Counted from the first letter of the stretch, positions 9,539 through 21,909 are shown. The stretch: DNA of 64,000 nt from Agrobacterium tumefaciens (GCF_005221385.1 NZ_CP039904.1:1771501-1835500); one strand, 5' to 3'. A program made the numbers and translations. The notes: generated by a model from the sequence alone, not told the origin.

Positions 9539-9554
9539 ATAACCTGTGGATTAT
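9539..9554. promoter_or_regulatory. PcaQ binding site in the pcaD-pcaQ promoter region
   Basis: ATAACC-TGTG-GATTAT is a near-perfect inverted repeat in the 94-bp gap between pcaD and pcaQ. It closely matches the ATAACC-N4-GGTTA(A/T) LysR-type motif described for rhizobial PcaQ. It ends seven bases before the pcaQ ATG. This fits activation of pcaDCHGB together with autoregulation. Confidence 0.75.
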
Positions 9555-9561
9555 ATGAGCG

Positions 9562-12713
<3,152 letters not shown>

Positions 12714-13460
12714 ACGGAAAGAAGCGCCGGCAAATATCGCTCCACCAGTTCCTCCATCGAGGCGGCCGAGGCGGCGAGCCCGACATTAAGCGCAGCAACC
12801 GTCTGACCACGCACGCTTTTCAGCGGCACCGCGATGGAGCGAAGACCGGCTTCGACTTCCTGATCGATCAGCGCATAACCGCGATGACCGGTCACCTCGA
12901 TTTCGGCGAGCAGGGCGTCGATGTCGGTGATCGTCTTTTCCGTGCGGGCGACCAGCCGGGAAGCTTCGAGAATGTCGCGCCGCCGCTCGGATGGTTGCGC
13001 CGAAAGAAGAACGCGGCCCATCGAAGTGCAATAGGCGGGCAGGCGCGATCCGGGCATCAGTGCAATGGACATGACCCGCTGCTGGGCGGCGCGGGCCACA
13101 TAAACGATTTCGGTTTCATCCAGAATCGAGACGGAGGTGCTCTGGCCGATCTCCTCTGAGAGATGGTCGATGAGCGGCTGCACGATCTTCGGCAGCGGCA
13201 TTGTGGCGAGGCAGCCGGTGCCGAGCCGCAGCACCTTCGGCGTGACGGTGAAGAACTTGCCGTCATAGGCGGCATAACCAAGCTCTGAAAGCGTGAGCAG
13301 ACAGCGGCGCGTCGTGGCGCGGTCCAGCCCGGTAATCTCGGCGGCATCGGAGATGGAAAGGCGCGGCCTCTCGGCGCTGAAAGCCTCGATCACACGCAAC
13401 CCCTTGGCGAGACCGCCCATCATGTCTCTTTCGTTGACCGCCATTTTACAGCTCCATTTA

Positions 13461-13491
13461 TGCGATATACGAACAAAAGTCATATAACGCA
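13461..13491. promoter_or_regulatory. Candidate PcaR operator
   Basis: TGCGATATA at 13461-13469 and TATAACGCA at 13483-13491 form an 8-of-9 inverted repeat in the gap between pcaR and pcaI. It lies just upstream of the pcaR start, as expected for an autoregulated IclR protein that also controls the divergent pcaIJF operon. The assignment is by position and symmetry only. Confidence 0.55.
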
Positions 13492-13583
13492 CAAAATCCT
13501 TGCCGTCGAGGTTGTTTCGGATTTACCTCATGGCCACAAAGCCTTGCCGGTTCCATCAGCTTGGCTGGATGGAGGTTTTGAGA

Positions 13584-14291
13584 ATGGACAAGACAATCAA
13601 GAGTGCTAGAGAGGCGCTTTCCGGTATCGGCGACGGTGCGACGATCATGATCGGCGGTTTTGGCGGCTCCGGCGCGCCGATCGAGCTGATCCATGCGCTG
13701 ATCGACAAGGGTCCGAAGAACCTGACGGTCATCAACAACAATGCCGGCAACGGCCGCATCGGCATCGCCGCTATGATCGACGCCGGCATGGTCAGGAAGA
13801 TGATCTGCTCCTTCCCGCGCTCTTCCGATCCGCGCGCCTTCACCGATCGGTATCTGGCCGGCGAAATCGAGCTGGAACTGGTACCGCAGGGCACGCTTGC
13901 CGAGCGCATCCGCGCTGGCGGTTCCGGTATTCCGGCTTTCTACACCCCGACCGGCTTTGGCACGGAACTGGCGCAAGGCAAGGTTATCGCGGAATTTGAC
14001 GGCCGCTCCTATGTGCAGGAGCGCTGGTTGAAGGCCGACTTTGCCATCGTCAAGGCCGAGCTTGGCGACACCTATGGCAACCTCACCTACAACAAGGCCG
14101 GGCGCAATTTTAACCCGCTGATGTGTATGGCCGCGAAAACCACCATTGCGCAGGTCTCGAAGATCGTCGCCGCCGGCGAGATCGATCCGGAGCATGTCGT
14201 CACGCCAGGCATTTTCGTGAACGGCGTCGTGGAAATCCCCGATCCGCAACAGGAAGAAGTCCTCATTCGCGCCGGGGTAGCCTACGCATGA
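13584..14291 (+). CDS. pcaI: 3-oxoadipate CoA-transferase alpha subunit
   Basis: The 235-residue subunit of succinyl-CoA:3-ketoadipate CoA-transferase shows GATIMIGGFGGSGAPIELIHAL, TVINNNAGNG, ICSFPRSSDP and the GSGIPAFYTPTGFGT loop typical of class I CoA-transferase A subunits. The start at MDKTIKSARE has GGAGG eight bases upstream. The stop overlaps the pcaJ start as ATGA, so the subunits are translationally coupled. Confidence 0.95.
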   Translation: MDKTIKSAREALSGIGDGATIMIGGFGGSGAPIELIHALIDKGPKNLTVINNNAGNGRIGIAAMIDAGMVRKMICSFPRSSDPRAFTDRYLAGEIELELVPQGTLAERIRAGGSGIPAFYTPTGFGTELAQGKVIAEFDGRSYVQERWLKADFAIVKAELGDTYGNLTYNKAGRNFNPLMCMAAKTTIAQVSKIVAAGEIDPEHVVTPGIFVNGVVEIPDPQQEEVLIRAGVAYA

Positions 14292-14983
14292 CCACGACCA
14301 TCGACACCCGCGAAGACATCAAGCTTTCCAACGCCCAGATCGCATGGCGTGCGGCGCAGGACATCGAGGACGGCGCTTACGTCAATCTCGGCATCGGCTT
14401 TCCGGAAATGGTGGCACGTTACCAGCCGCCCGGCCGTCAGGCGATCTTCCACACCGAAAACGGCATCCTCAATTTCGGCGAAGCGCCGCCGGAAGGCGAA
14501 GAGGACTGGAACCTCATCAATGCCGGCAAAAAGGCCGTGACGCTGAAACCTGGTGCGGCCTTCTTCCACCATGCGGACAGCTTCGCCATGGTGCGCGGCG
14601 GGCATCTGGATGTGGCGATCCTCGGGGCCTATCAGGTGGCGCAGAATGGCGATCTCGCCAATTGGCGCGTCGGCTCCAAGGGCGTGCCGGCCGTCGGCGG
14701 GGCCATGGATCTGGTGCATGGCGCCAAGCAGGTCTTCGTCATCACCGAGCATGTGACCAAGAACGGCGAACCGAAGCTCGTTGAGAAATGCGCATTTCCG
14801 CTGACCGGCGTCGGCTGCATCACCCGCATCTATACCAGCCATGCCGTCATCGACGTGGTGGATGGCCGTTTCGTGCTGCGCGAAAAGCTGCCGGCGATGA
14901 CATTTGAAGAATTGCAGGCCATGACCGGTGCGCCACTCAGTGTGAATGGCGAGGTAACCGATCTCGTTGCACCGGAACTTTAA
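14288..14983 (+). CDS. pcaJ: 3-oxoadipate CoA-transferase beta subunit
   Basis: The 231-residue catalytic subunit has VNLGIGFPEMVARY, the catalytic glutamate motif HTENGILNFGEAP, FAMVRGGHLDVAILGAYQV, and the C-terminal GVGCITRIYTSHAVIDV. It makes beta-ketoadipyl-CoA with succinyl-CoA as donor. The start is at the ATGA overlap with pcaI; longer frames upstream lie inside pcaI. pcaF follows after 24 bp. Confidence 0.95.
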   Translation: MTTTIDTREDIKLSNAQIAWRAAQDIEDGAYVNLGIGFPEMVARYQPPGRQAIFHTENGILNFGEAPPEGEEDWNLINAGKKAVTLKPGAAFFHHADSFAMVRGGHLDVAILGAYQVAQNGDLANWRVGSKGVPAVGGAMDLVHGAKQVFVITEHVTKNGEPKLVEKCAFPLTGVGCITRIYTSHAVIDVVDGRFVLREKLPAMTFEELQAMTGAPLSVNGEVTDLVAPEL

Positions 14984-15007
14984 GGCCAGAACTCTAAGGA
15001 AAGACCG

Positions 15008-16213
15008 ATGACCGAAGCCTATATCTGCGATTACATCCGCACGCCCATCGGCCGCTTCGGCGGCGCGCTTTCCTCCGTCCGTGCCGACGATCTCGGTGCG
15101 GTGCCGCTGAAGGCGCTGATGGAGCGCAATCCTTCCGTCGATTGGGAGGCCGTCGAGGATGTGATCTTCGGCTGCGCCAATCAGGCGGGCGAGGACAACC
15201 GCAACGTGGCGCGCATGTCGCTGCTGCTTGCCGGCCTGCCGGTTTCCGTAACCGGAACGACGATCAACCGGCTGTGCGGTTCTGGCATGGATGCTCTCAT
15301 TACGGCCGCCCGCGCAGTCAAATCGGGCGAGGCGGAGCTTATGATTGCCGGCGGCGTGGAAAGCATGAGCCGCGCGCCCTTCGTTCTGCCCAAGGCGGAA
15401 AGCGCCTTTTCGCGCAATGCCGAAATCTACGACACCACCATCGGTTGGCGTTTCGTCAACCCGCTGATGAAGGCGCAATATGGCGTCGATTCCATGCCGG
15501 AAACGGGTGACAATGTCGCGATCGATTATCAGGTCTCGCGTGAGGATCAGGATGCCTTTGCCGTGCGCAGTCAGCAGAAGGCGGCTGACGCGCAGGCTAA
15601 CGGCCGTCTCGACAAAGAGATTGTTTCGGTGACGATCCCACCGCGCAAGGGCGATCCGCTTGTTGTCTCCAGAGACGAACACCCGCGTGCGACCAGTCTC
15701 GAAGCGCTGGCGAAGCTGAAGCCGGTGAACAGGCGCGATGGCGCGACGGTGACGGCGGGCAATGCGTCGGGCGTCAATGACGGCGCGGCCGCGCTCGTCA
15801 TCGCTTCAGCGGAAGCGGCGAAGAAATATGGTCTTACCCCCATCGCCCGCATCCTTGGCGGTGCCGCCGCCGGCGTGCCACCACGCATCATGGGCATCGG
15901 CCCGGCGCCTGCTTCGGCCAAGCTTCTGGCACGGCTAGGGTTGAAACAGGAACAGCTTGACGTGATCGAGCTGAACGAGGCTTTCGCCAGCCAGGGCCTT
16001 GCGACGCTTCGCCAGCTCGGCATTGCCGATGACGATGCGCGGGTGAATGCCAATGGCGGCGCCATCGCGCTCGGCCATCCGCTCGGCATGTCGGGTGCGC
16101 GTATTGCCGGCACTGCGGCGCTTGAGCTTTCGCTGACCGGCAAGCGCCTTGCGCTCGCCACCATGTGCATCGGCGTCGGGCAGGGGATCGCTGTGGCGCT
16201 GGAGCGGGTCTGA
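15008..16213 (+). CDS. pcaF: Beta-ketoadipyl-CoA thiolase
   Basis: The 401-residue thiolase cleaves beta-ketoadipyl-CoA to succinyl-CoA and acetyl-CoA, the last step of the pathway. The nucleophilic cysteine sits in NRLCGSGMDAL near residue 90. The other active-site motifs are NEAFASQ, GGAIALGHPLGMSGAR and TMCIGVGQG near the C-terminus. It ends the pcaIJF operon and is followed by a hairpin at 16221-16257. Confidence 0.96.
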   Translation: MTEAYICDYIRTPIGRFGGALSSVRADDLGAVPLKALMERNPSVDWEAVEDVIFGCANQAGEDNRNVARMSLLLAGLPVSVTGTTINRLCGSGMDALITAARAVKSGEAELMIAGGVESMSRAPFVLPKAESAFSRNAEIYDTTIGWRFVNPLMKAQYGVDSMPETGDNVAIDYQVSREDQDAFAVRSQQKAADAQANGRLDKEIVSVTIPPRKGDPLVVSRDEHPRATSLEALAKLKPVNRRDGATVTAGNASGVNDGAAALVIASAEAAKKYGLTPIARILGGAAAGVPPRIMGIGPAPASAKLLARLGLKQEQLDVIELNEAFASQGLATLRQLGIADDDARVNANGGAIALGHPLGMSGARIAGTAALELSLTGKRLALATMCIGVGQGIAVALERV

Positions 16214-16220
16214 TCGTTTG

Positions 16221-16257
16221 GCGGCATTCGGAATCGTCAAAACGGTGCGAATGCCGC
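16221..16257 (+). terminator. Hairpin after pcaF
   Basis: GCGGCATTCG (16221-16230) and CGAATGCCGC (16248-16257) make a perfect 10-bp stem with a 17-nt loop, eight bases after the pcaF stop. There is no U-run, so termination efficiency is uncertain. Confidence 0.55.
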
Positions 16258-16335
16258 TGCCGCAGTTTCCTTACGTGTGAGAGTGGCCATTCAGGCTACC
16301 CGGCAGGCGATTTTCTCGCTCTGACACATCCCAGC

Positions 16336-16455
16336 CTCCTCATTCCTGTGCTTGTCACAGGAATCCAGTCGACGCGCGTCTGCGCGGCGAAAGGTCTCTC
16401 TCAGCCCAAGGACTTGGGCTGGCTGGATCTCTGTGACAAGCACAGAGATGAGGGA
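16336..16455. repeat. RIME/ABC-like intergenic palindromic element, copy 1
   Basis: This ~120-bp element is the main content of the 409-bp gap between pcaF and the LacI gene. It folds as three hairpins: a left arm (CCTGTG...CACAGG), a central stem (16402-16422) and a right arm (CTCTGTG...CACAGAG). The two outer arms also pair with each other. The central 21 bp is identical to 24071-24091 in the second copy, and the flanking ACGCG and AGAGACC-like segments are shared too. Confidence 0.75.
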
Positions 16456-16548
16456 AGGAGCGTACTGGACCAGGCAAGTCGGCCTTGCGGCGCAGCTCTG
16501 GCCTGGCTATTCCCTGATGAAGCACTCCATACCATATCCCTTCACGCA

Positions 16549-16563
16549 TGTTGGATTCCATCA
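16549..16563. promoter_or_regulatory. Candidate LacI operator O1
   Basis: TGTTGGATTCCATCA, 60 bp upstream of the LacI gene, matches 14 of 15 bases of the palindrome at 17658-17672 just downstream of that gene. The pair suggests autoregulation plus control of the binding-protein operon. Confidence 0.6.
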
Positions 16564-16622
16564 TGATCCGTGACATGTTTTGCGAGATATGACAGGAATC
16601 TTTCCGTCTACGGGGTGTCCGC

Positions 16623-17651
16623 ATGAAACGTCCGACCATCACAGATGTTGCGACAGCCGCCGGCGTCAGCGTCGCAACCGTCGACCGCGTGTTGAACGGC
16701 CGCCTGCCGGTGCGAGAAGAAACCGCGCGGCGCGTGTTTGAGGCGGCGGAGAAGATCGGTTTTCATGCCACCAACATCATTCGCCAGCGCATGCTGGCCG
16801 ATATGCCATCCTACAGTCTTGGCATTATCCTGCGCAAGGAACGGCATGCCTTTTACCAGACCTTTGCCGACGAGCTCGAACTTGCGGCACGCAACATCCG
16901 GGATCGCCACCTCAATCTTCGCATCGAATTCGCCCAGTCCGGCGAACCGGGCGAGTTGGCGGCGCTTCTGGCCGGCATGAAGGGCCGTGTGCAGGCGGTC
17001 GCTGCCACGGGTCCGGACCATCACGATGTCACGGCCGCCGTCGAGGCGCTGAAAGCCAAGGGTATACCGACCTTTTCCCTGCTCTCCGATTTTGCTCAAG
17101 GCGTGCGGGAGGCCTATCTCGGCGCCAACAATATGAAGGTCGGGCGCACGGCGGCCTGGATGATCTCGCAGCTGGCGCGCAGCAGGGGCAAGGTGCTTCT
17201 GCTTTTGGGCGGTCACCGTTTCCACGGCCATTCGCTGCGCGAAACCGGCTTTCGCAGCTACATGCGGGAATATGCGCCGGAATTCGAGGTGATGGATGCG
17301 CTGATCACGCTGGAGACGCGGCGACTGACCTATGAGCTTGTCATGGATACCATCGCCAAGCATCGGGATCTCGTCGGCATCTATTGCATCGGTGGTGGCA
17401 TGGAAGGGGTGATCGAGGCGCTGCAGCAGGAAAACCGGCATGAAAACATCGTTTGCCTCGTGAATGAACTGACGCCCGAGTCCCGTCAGGCGCTGCTGGA
17501 ACGGCGCATCAGCGGCGTCTTCCAGACACCGCTTCGCGAGCTGTGCGCAGACCTCCTTGTCACCATGGTTCACACCATCGAACACGGCATGGCGGAAACG
17601 CCGGGACAGCGCTTTGTGCCTGCGCATCTGTGGGTTCCTGAGAGCCTTTGA
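16623..17651 (+). CDS. LacI-family transcriptional regulator
   Basis: The 342-residue LacI-type protein has an N-terminal HTH, ITDVATAAGVSVATVDRVLNGR with hinge helix RVFEAAEKIGF, and a ribose-binding-protein-like core (SLGIILRKERHAFYQTFADELE, LLLLGGHRFHGHSLRETGFRSYM). The core is of the type found in regulators of inositol and related sugars. It stands directly upstream of the two sugar-binding-protein genes and is flanked by two nearly identical palindromes. The effector is unknown. Confidence 0.88.
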   Translation: MKRPTITDVATAAGVSVATVDRVLNGRLPVREETARRVFEAAEKIGFHATNIIRQRMLADMPSYSLGIILRKERHAFYQTFADELELAARNIRDRHLNLRIEFAQSGEPGELAALLAGMKGRVQAVAATGPDHHDVTAAVEALKAKGIPTFSLLSDFAQGVREAYLGANNMKVGRTAAWMISQLARSRGKVLLLLGGHRFHGHSLRETGFRSYMREYAPEFEVMDALITLETRRLTYELVMDTIAKHRDLVGIYCIGGGMEGVIEALQQENRHENIVCLVNELTPESRQALLERRISGVFQTPLRELCADLLVTMVHTIEHGMAETPGQRFVPAHLWVPESL

Positions 17652-17657
17652 TGGTTT

Positions 17658-17672
17658 GATGGATTCCATCAT
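17658..17672. promoter_or_regulatory. Candidate LacI operator O2
   Basis: TGATGGATTCCATCA is a perfect palindrome (six-base arms, ATT centre) right after the LacI stop codon and upstream of the binding-protein operon. TTTGATGG half-sites lie on both sides (about 17651 and 17699). It is the better copy of the site at 16549-16563. Confidence 0.65.
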
Positions 17673-17933
17673 AAATCCGGTGTCCGTTTCTATCAGGCTT
17701 GATGGTTTCGGTGGTCTCTGACGCGTTGACGTCGGGGCCGGACTAGGAAATCTTGCCAGCGTGCGGAACGGGCAGGAGGCCGGACCCACACGACATTAGA
17801 TTATTTCAGGGCTGTTTGACGCTGCGGTTTTTCCTTTGCGGCGAAGGGCAGTTTTTGCCGGAAAGCGGTGGGGGCGCGATGCGCTCCAGCCGGCTCGACC
17901 GGTTCTTTTCAAAGGGGTTTGGAGGAGAACGAC

Positions 17934-18875
17934 ATGAAAAGACATTTCGCAATTGCAGCTTTTGCCGCGATGCTGGCAACGGGCGCGTCGGCGCAGACGG
18001 TCGGGGTTTCCATGGCCCTGTTCGACGATAATTTCCTGACTGTGCTGCGCAACGGCATGATCGATTATTCCAAGGGCATGAGCGGCGTATCGCTGCAGGT
18101 CGAGGATGCGCAGAACGATGTCGGCAAGCAGCTGAGCCAGGTGCAGAATTTCGTCGCCGCCGGCGTCGACGCCATCATCGTCAATCCCGTCGATACGGAC
18201 GCGACCGTTGCGCTTTCGCAGGCCGCAGCCGCCGCCGGAATTCCGCTTGTTTACGTCAACCGCCAGCCGGTCAATCTCGACAGCTTGCCGGACAAGCAGG
18301 CCTTCGTCGCATCCGATGAAAAGCAATCGGGCACCCTGCAGACGCAGGAAGTCTGCCGGCTTTTGAAGGAGGCGGGCAAGACGGAAGCCAGTGCCGTGGT
18401 GATGATGGGCGAGCTTTCCAACCAGGCGGCCCGCATGCGCACGCAGGATATCAAGGATGTGGTGGCGGCGCCCGATTGCAGCTTTATCAAGCTTGTCGAG
18501 GAACAATCCGCCAACTGGTCACGCACTCAAGGATCGGACCTGATGACCAACTGGCTTTCCGCCGGCGTTGAGTTCGATGCTGTCATTTCCAACAATGATG
18601 AGATGGCCATCGGCGCCATCCAGTCGTTGAAGGCGGCCGGCCGGCCGATGGACAGCGTCATCATCGCCGGCATCGACGCCACGCAGGACGCGCTTGCGGC
18701 GATGGCGGCGGGCGATCTGGATGTGAGCGTTTTCCAGAATGCCGCAGGCCAGGGCAAGGGTGCGCTGGATGCGGCGCTGAAACTCGCCAAGGGCGATGCG
18801 GTGGACAAGAAGGTCTTCGTTCCCTTCGAGCTGGTCACGCCGGCCAACCTCAAGAACTATCAGGCCAAGAACTGA
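17934..18875 (+). CDS. Periplasmic sugar-binding protein (first of tandem pair)
   Basis: The 313-residue protein starts with signal peptide MKRHFAIAAFAAMLATGASA. The mature part is a type 1 (ribose/inositol-like) binding protein: VGVSMALFDDNFLTVLRNGM, EDAQNDVGKQLSQVQNFVAAGVDAIIVNPVD, IPLVYVNRQP and AVISNNDEMAIGAIQSLKAAG. GGAGGAG precedes the ATG; the longer open frame upstream is not used. The second binding protein 137 bp downstream is clearly homologous. No permease or ATPase of this class is in the operon. It is probably induced through the upstream LacI protein. Confidence 0.9.
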   Translation: MKRHFAIAAFAAMLATGASAQTVGVSMALFDDNFLTVLRNGMIDYSKGMSGVSLQVEDAQNDVGKQLSQVQNFVAAGVDAIIVNPVDTDATVALSQAAAAAGIPLVYVNRQPVNLDSLPDKQAFVASDEKQSGTLQTQEVCRLLKEAGKTEASAVVMMGELSNQAARMRTQDIKDVVAAPDCSFIKLVEEQSANWSRTQGSDLMTNWLSAGVEFDAVISNNDEMAIGAIQSLKAAGRPMDSVIIAGIDATQDALAAMAAGDLDVSVFQNAAGQGKGALDAALKLAKGDAVDKKVFVPFELVTPANLKNYQAKN

Positions 18876-18936
18876 GCCATCGCCGTGCCCAGTCGGCTTC
18901 TCCGCTCCCGGGGAATGCCGCCAGGCTGGGCGAACG

Positions 18937-18968
18937 CGCCGGAGCCGGTAGGATGGCCGGCTCCGGCG
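18937..18968 (+). terminator. Strong hairpin between tandem binding-protein genes
   Basis: CGCCGGAGCCGG (18937-18948) and its perfect complement (18957-18968) form a 12-bp GC-rich stem with an 8-nt loop and no U-run. It could stabilise the upstream mRNA or reduce read-through to the second gene. Confidence 0.55.
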
Positions 18969-19012
18969 ACAAGAAATGAAGCAACCAGCGGCGATTTCCG
19001 CGGGAGGAAACC

Positions 19013-19936
19013 TTGAAAAAATTACTGATGGCGACGGCGCTCTGCGTCTTCGCGACACCGGCCCTTGCCGAGACCCGCATTGCGGTGTCCATGACGTCTT
19101 TCGACAATCCGTTTCTGACGATCCTGCTCAACGGTATCAGGGCCGAGGCCGGGCGCGATAAAAATATCGAGCTTCTGGTCGAGGATGCCCAGCTTGATCC
19201 GTCGAAGCAGCTCAATCAGGTGCAGAATTTCATCGCCAATGGCGTTGATGCGATCATCGTCAATGCCGTGGATGGTGATGCCACCACCGCGATCACCAAA
19301 GCCGCATCCGCCGCAAAAATCCCTCTCGTCTACGTCAACCATCCGCCGGCCGAACTGGAAACCGGCCTGCCTGATGGGACGGCCTTTGTCGGTTCCAACG
19401 AACTCGATTCCGGCACCATGGAAGCGGAAGCCGCCTGCAAGCTGATGGGCGGCAAGGGCAAGGCCGTGATCCTGATGGGACCTTTGGAAAACCATGCGGC
19501 GCTGGTGCGCACCAAGGATGTGGAAACGGTGTTTTCCAAGCCTGACTGCAAGATCGAAATTCTCGAAAAGCAGACGGCGAACTGGAGCCGCACGCAGGCG
19601 CAGGACCTGGTTTCATCCTGGCTGACGGCGGGCATCCAGTTCGATGCCGTCATCGCCAATAATGATGAAATGGCGATCGGCGCCGCGCAGGCGCTGAAGG
19701 CGGCGGGCGTTTCCATGAAGGATGTCGTCATCGCCGGCATCGATGCCACGCCGGACGGTCTTGCCGCCATGCAGGCCGGCGATCTCGACATTACCGTCTA
19801 CCAGAATGCGACGAAGCAGGGCGAGGTCTCGGTTCAGACGGCGGTGAAGGCTGCTGCCGGGCAGGGCGCTGAAAAGACGCTCTGGGTGCCCTTCGAACTC
19901 GTCACCCCGGAAAACATGTCTGCCTACGCCAAATAA
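19013..19936 (+). CDS. Periplasmic sugar-binding protein (second of tandem pair)
   Basis: The 307-residue paralogue of the preceding protein has a signal peptide KKLLMATALCVFATPALA, then TRIAVSMTSFDNPFLTILLNG, EDAQLDPSKQLNQVQNFIANGVDAIIVNAVD, IPLVYVNHPP and VIANNDEMAIGAAQALKAAG. The start is TTG at 19013 with GGGAGGAAA just upstream; no ATG fits the signal peptide. Both paralogues share QTANWSRTQ/QSANWSRTQ in the ligand-binding half. It is also of the inositol/rhizopine-binding type by overall pattern. The ligand is not proven. Confidence 0.88.
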   Translation: MKKLLMATALCVFATPALAETRIAVSMTSFDNPFLTILLNGIRAEAGRDKNIELLVEDAQLDPSKQLNQVQNFIANGVDAIIVNAVDGDATTAITKAASAAKIPLVYVNHPPAELETGLPDGTAFVGSNELDSGTMEAEAACKLMGGKGKAVILMGPLENHAALVRTKDVETVFSKPDCKIEILEKQTANWSRTQAQDLVSSWLTAGIQFDAVIANNDEMAIGAAQALKAAGVSMKDVVIAGIDATPDGLAAMQAGDLDITVYQNATKQGEVSVQTAVKAAAGQGAEKTLWVPFELVTPENMSAYAK

Positions 19937-19937
19937 G

Positions 19938-19955
19938 CCGGGGCTTCGGCCCCGG
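19938..19955 (+). terminator. TTCG-loop hairpin after second binding-protein gene
   Basis: CCGGGGC-TTCG-GCCCCGG is a seven-bp stem with a very stable tetraloop, starting two bases after the stop. It would attenuate transcription into the isomerase/dehydrogenase genes and keep binding-protein mRNA more abundant. Confidence 0.6.
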
Positions 19956-19983
19956 TCCGTTTATCACTTCACTGGAAACAGCC

Positions 19984-20880
19984 ATGAAACATACGCTCGA
20001 TCCCCACATGTTCCGAGACCTTTCGCTGGCCGAGACCTGCCGCAAGGTTGCCGAACTCGGCTATGACTACGTCGAACTTTCACCCCGTCCGGATTTCCTT
20101 TCCTGGTGGACCCGGCCGAAGGTCTATCCCGAACGCGTCGCCGAATTCAAAAAGGCGCTGAAGGACCATGGTGTCGGCCTTGCGACGCTCCAGCCGATGT
20201 ATCGCTGGGCAAGCCCCTATGCGGACGAATGGGAAGTGGCGATCGACAACTGGAAACGCGCCATCGAGATCGCCGTCGAGATGGAATGCCCGATGTTCGT
20301 TTCGGAATTCGGCCGCGGCGGCTCGCCGGAGCGCAGCCTCAACGACCGTTCCGGCCTGCATCGTCCGGAAACCTGCGAAGCGCAGTTCTTCCGCGCCATG
20401 GATATTCTGGTGCCGATCCTCGAACGGGAGGGGCTGGTGCTGTCGCTGGAGGCCCATCCCGAAGACTGGATCGAGGAGATCGCGCCGGCTATCGACATTA
20501 TCAAGACCATCAATTCCAAGGCGGTGAAGGCCTCCTTCATCGCGCCGCATACGTTCTTCTACGGGCCGGACATGGTGGCTAACCTCCGTGCCACCGAGGG
20601 CCATCTGGTGCATGTGCGCCTTGCCGATACCTATGACCACAACAAGTCTTCTCAGCTGCGCTACATCGTCAATCCCCCCGGCTCGAAGGTCAGGGTGCAT
20701 CAGCACACCGATTTCGGCCAGGGCGAGATCGACTGGGAGACCTTCTTTGCGACGCTCGCCGACATGAAATTCGACGGCGTGCTGTCGAACTGCGTGTTTG
20801 CCTGGGAAGATCGTGTCGATGAAAGCGCGCGTTTCATGCTCAGCGAAACCCGGCGATACGTCGCCAAGTACTGGAAATGA
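19984..20880 (+). CDS. Sugar phosphate isomerase/epimerase family protein
   Basis: The 298-residue TIM-barrel protein belongs to the xylose-isomerase-like (AP endonuclease 2) family: [51 protein letters not shown] and [10 protein letters not shown] supply the usual metal-binding Glu/Asp/His residues. It lies in an operon-like run with a Gfo/Idh dehydrogenase and another TIM-barrel isomerase, as in inositol and rhizopine catabolism. The exact reaction cannot be assigned. Confidence 0.8.
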   Translation: MKHTLDPHMFRDLSLAETCRKVAELGYDYVELSPRPDFLSWWTRPKVYPERVAEFKKALKDHGVGLATLQPMYRWASPYADEWEVAIDNWKRAIEIAVEMECPMFVSEFGRGGSPERSLNDRSGLHRPETCEAQFFRAMDILVPILEREGLVLSLEAHPEDWIEEIAPAIDIIKTINSKAVKASFIAPHTFFYGPDMVANLRATEGHLVHVRLADTYDHNKSSQLRYIVNPPGSKVRVHQHTDFGQGEIDWETFFATLADMKFDGVLSNCVFAWEDRVDESARFMLSETRRYVAKYWK

Positions 20881-20890
20881 GGTTTTTCAA

Positions 20891-21901
20891 ATGAGTGTCA
20901 GAATTGGTGTCGTCGGCACCGGCGCAATCGGGCGTGATCACGCCCGCCGTATCAACAAGGTTCTGGGCGGTGCGAAGATCGTCGCTCTCAGCGACGTCAA
21001 CCGCGCATCCGCCGAGGCGGTCAAGAACGACATCGCCCCCGATGCCGTCGTTTTCGCCACCGGTGAAGAGCTGATCGCATCACCGGACGTGGATGCCGTG
21101 CTCGTCACCTCATGGGGTGCCACGCATGAGCAATATGTGCTGGCGGCCATTGCCGCCGGCAAGCCGTGCTTCTGCGAAAAGCCGCTGGCAACAACGGCGG
21201 AAGGGGCAAAACGCATCGTCGACGCCGAGGTGGCGCATGGCAAGCGGCTGGTTCAGGTGGGCTTCATGCGCCGCTACGATGCCGGTTACGTGGCGCTGAA
21301 AAGGGCCGTCGATAGCAAAATCGGCGCGGCGATCATGGTGCACGCCGCCCACCGCAATCCAACGGTTCCGGAGCAATATGTCACGCCCATGGCGATCCAT
21401 GACACGATGATCCATGAGATCGACGTGCTGCGCTGGCTGCTTGACGATGACTATGTTTCGGCGCGTGTTCTCTTTCCCCGTTCGGCGGCCAGAAGCCATG
21501 CAAGGCTGAAGGACCCGCAGATCGTCATTCTGGAGACGGCGAAGGGCACGATCATCGACGTCGAAATCTTCGTCAACTGCCACTATGGCTATGACATCCA
21601 GTGCCAGGTGGTGGGCGAGGACGGCATTGCCAGCCTGCCGGAGCCGATGTCGGTGCAAACGCGCCTCGGCGCCAAGCTGCAGAACGACATTCTGACTGAC
21701 TGGAAAGATCGCTTCATCGCCAGCTACGATGTGGAGTTGCAGGACTTCATCCATGCGGCGGCGAAGGGCACGGCATCGGGGCCCAACTCCTGGGATGGCT
21801 ACGTCGCCGCCATCACTTCCGACGCCTGCGTGGCCGCGCAGGAAACGGACGGGGCAGCCGTCGCGATTGAGCTTCCCACCCGTCCCGCCCTTTATCAGTG
21901 A
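20891..21901 (+). CDS. Gfo/Idh/MocA-family oxidoreductase, inositol 2-dehydrogenase-like
   Basis: The 336-residue NAD-dependent dehydrogenase has the N-terminal Rossmann motif [17 protein letters not shown], the conserved CEKPLATT with the catalytic-site lysine, and [22 protein letters not shown]. The [15 protein letters not shown] stretch is typical of IolG. It begins ten bases after the upstream isomerase. With the binding proteins and the 2-keto-inositol-isomerase-like gene it points to an inositol-type polyol as substrate. That is inference from family and context. Confidence 0.82.
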   Translation: MSVRIGVVGTGAIGRDHARRINKVLGGAKIVALSDVNRASAEAVKNDIAPDAVVFATGEELIASPDVDAVLVTSWGATHEQYVLAAIAAGKPCFCEKPLATTAEGAKRIVDAEVAHGKRLVQVGFMRRYDAGYVALKRAVDSKIGAAIMVHAAHRNPTVPEQYVTPMAIHDTMIHEIDVLRWLLDDDYVSARVLFPRSAARSHARLKDPQIVILETAKGTIIDVEIFVNCHYGYDIQCQVVGEDGIASLPEPMSVQTRLGAKLQNDILTDWKDRFIASYDVELQDFIHAAAKGTASGPNSWDGYVAAITSDACVAAQETDGAAVAIELPTRPALYQ

Positions 21902-21909
21902 GGTCTTTC

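Noticed and set aside
14282..15682. 466-codon open frame antisense to pcaJ/pcaF
   Set aside because: Shadow of strongly conserved CoA-transferase and thiolase genes.
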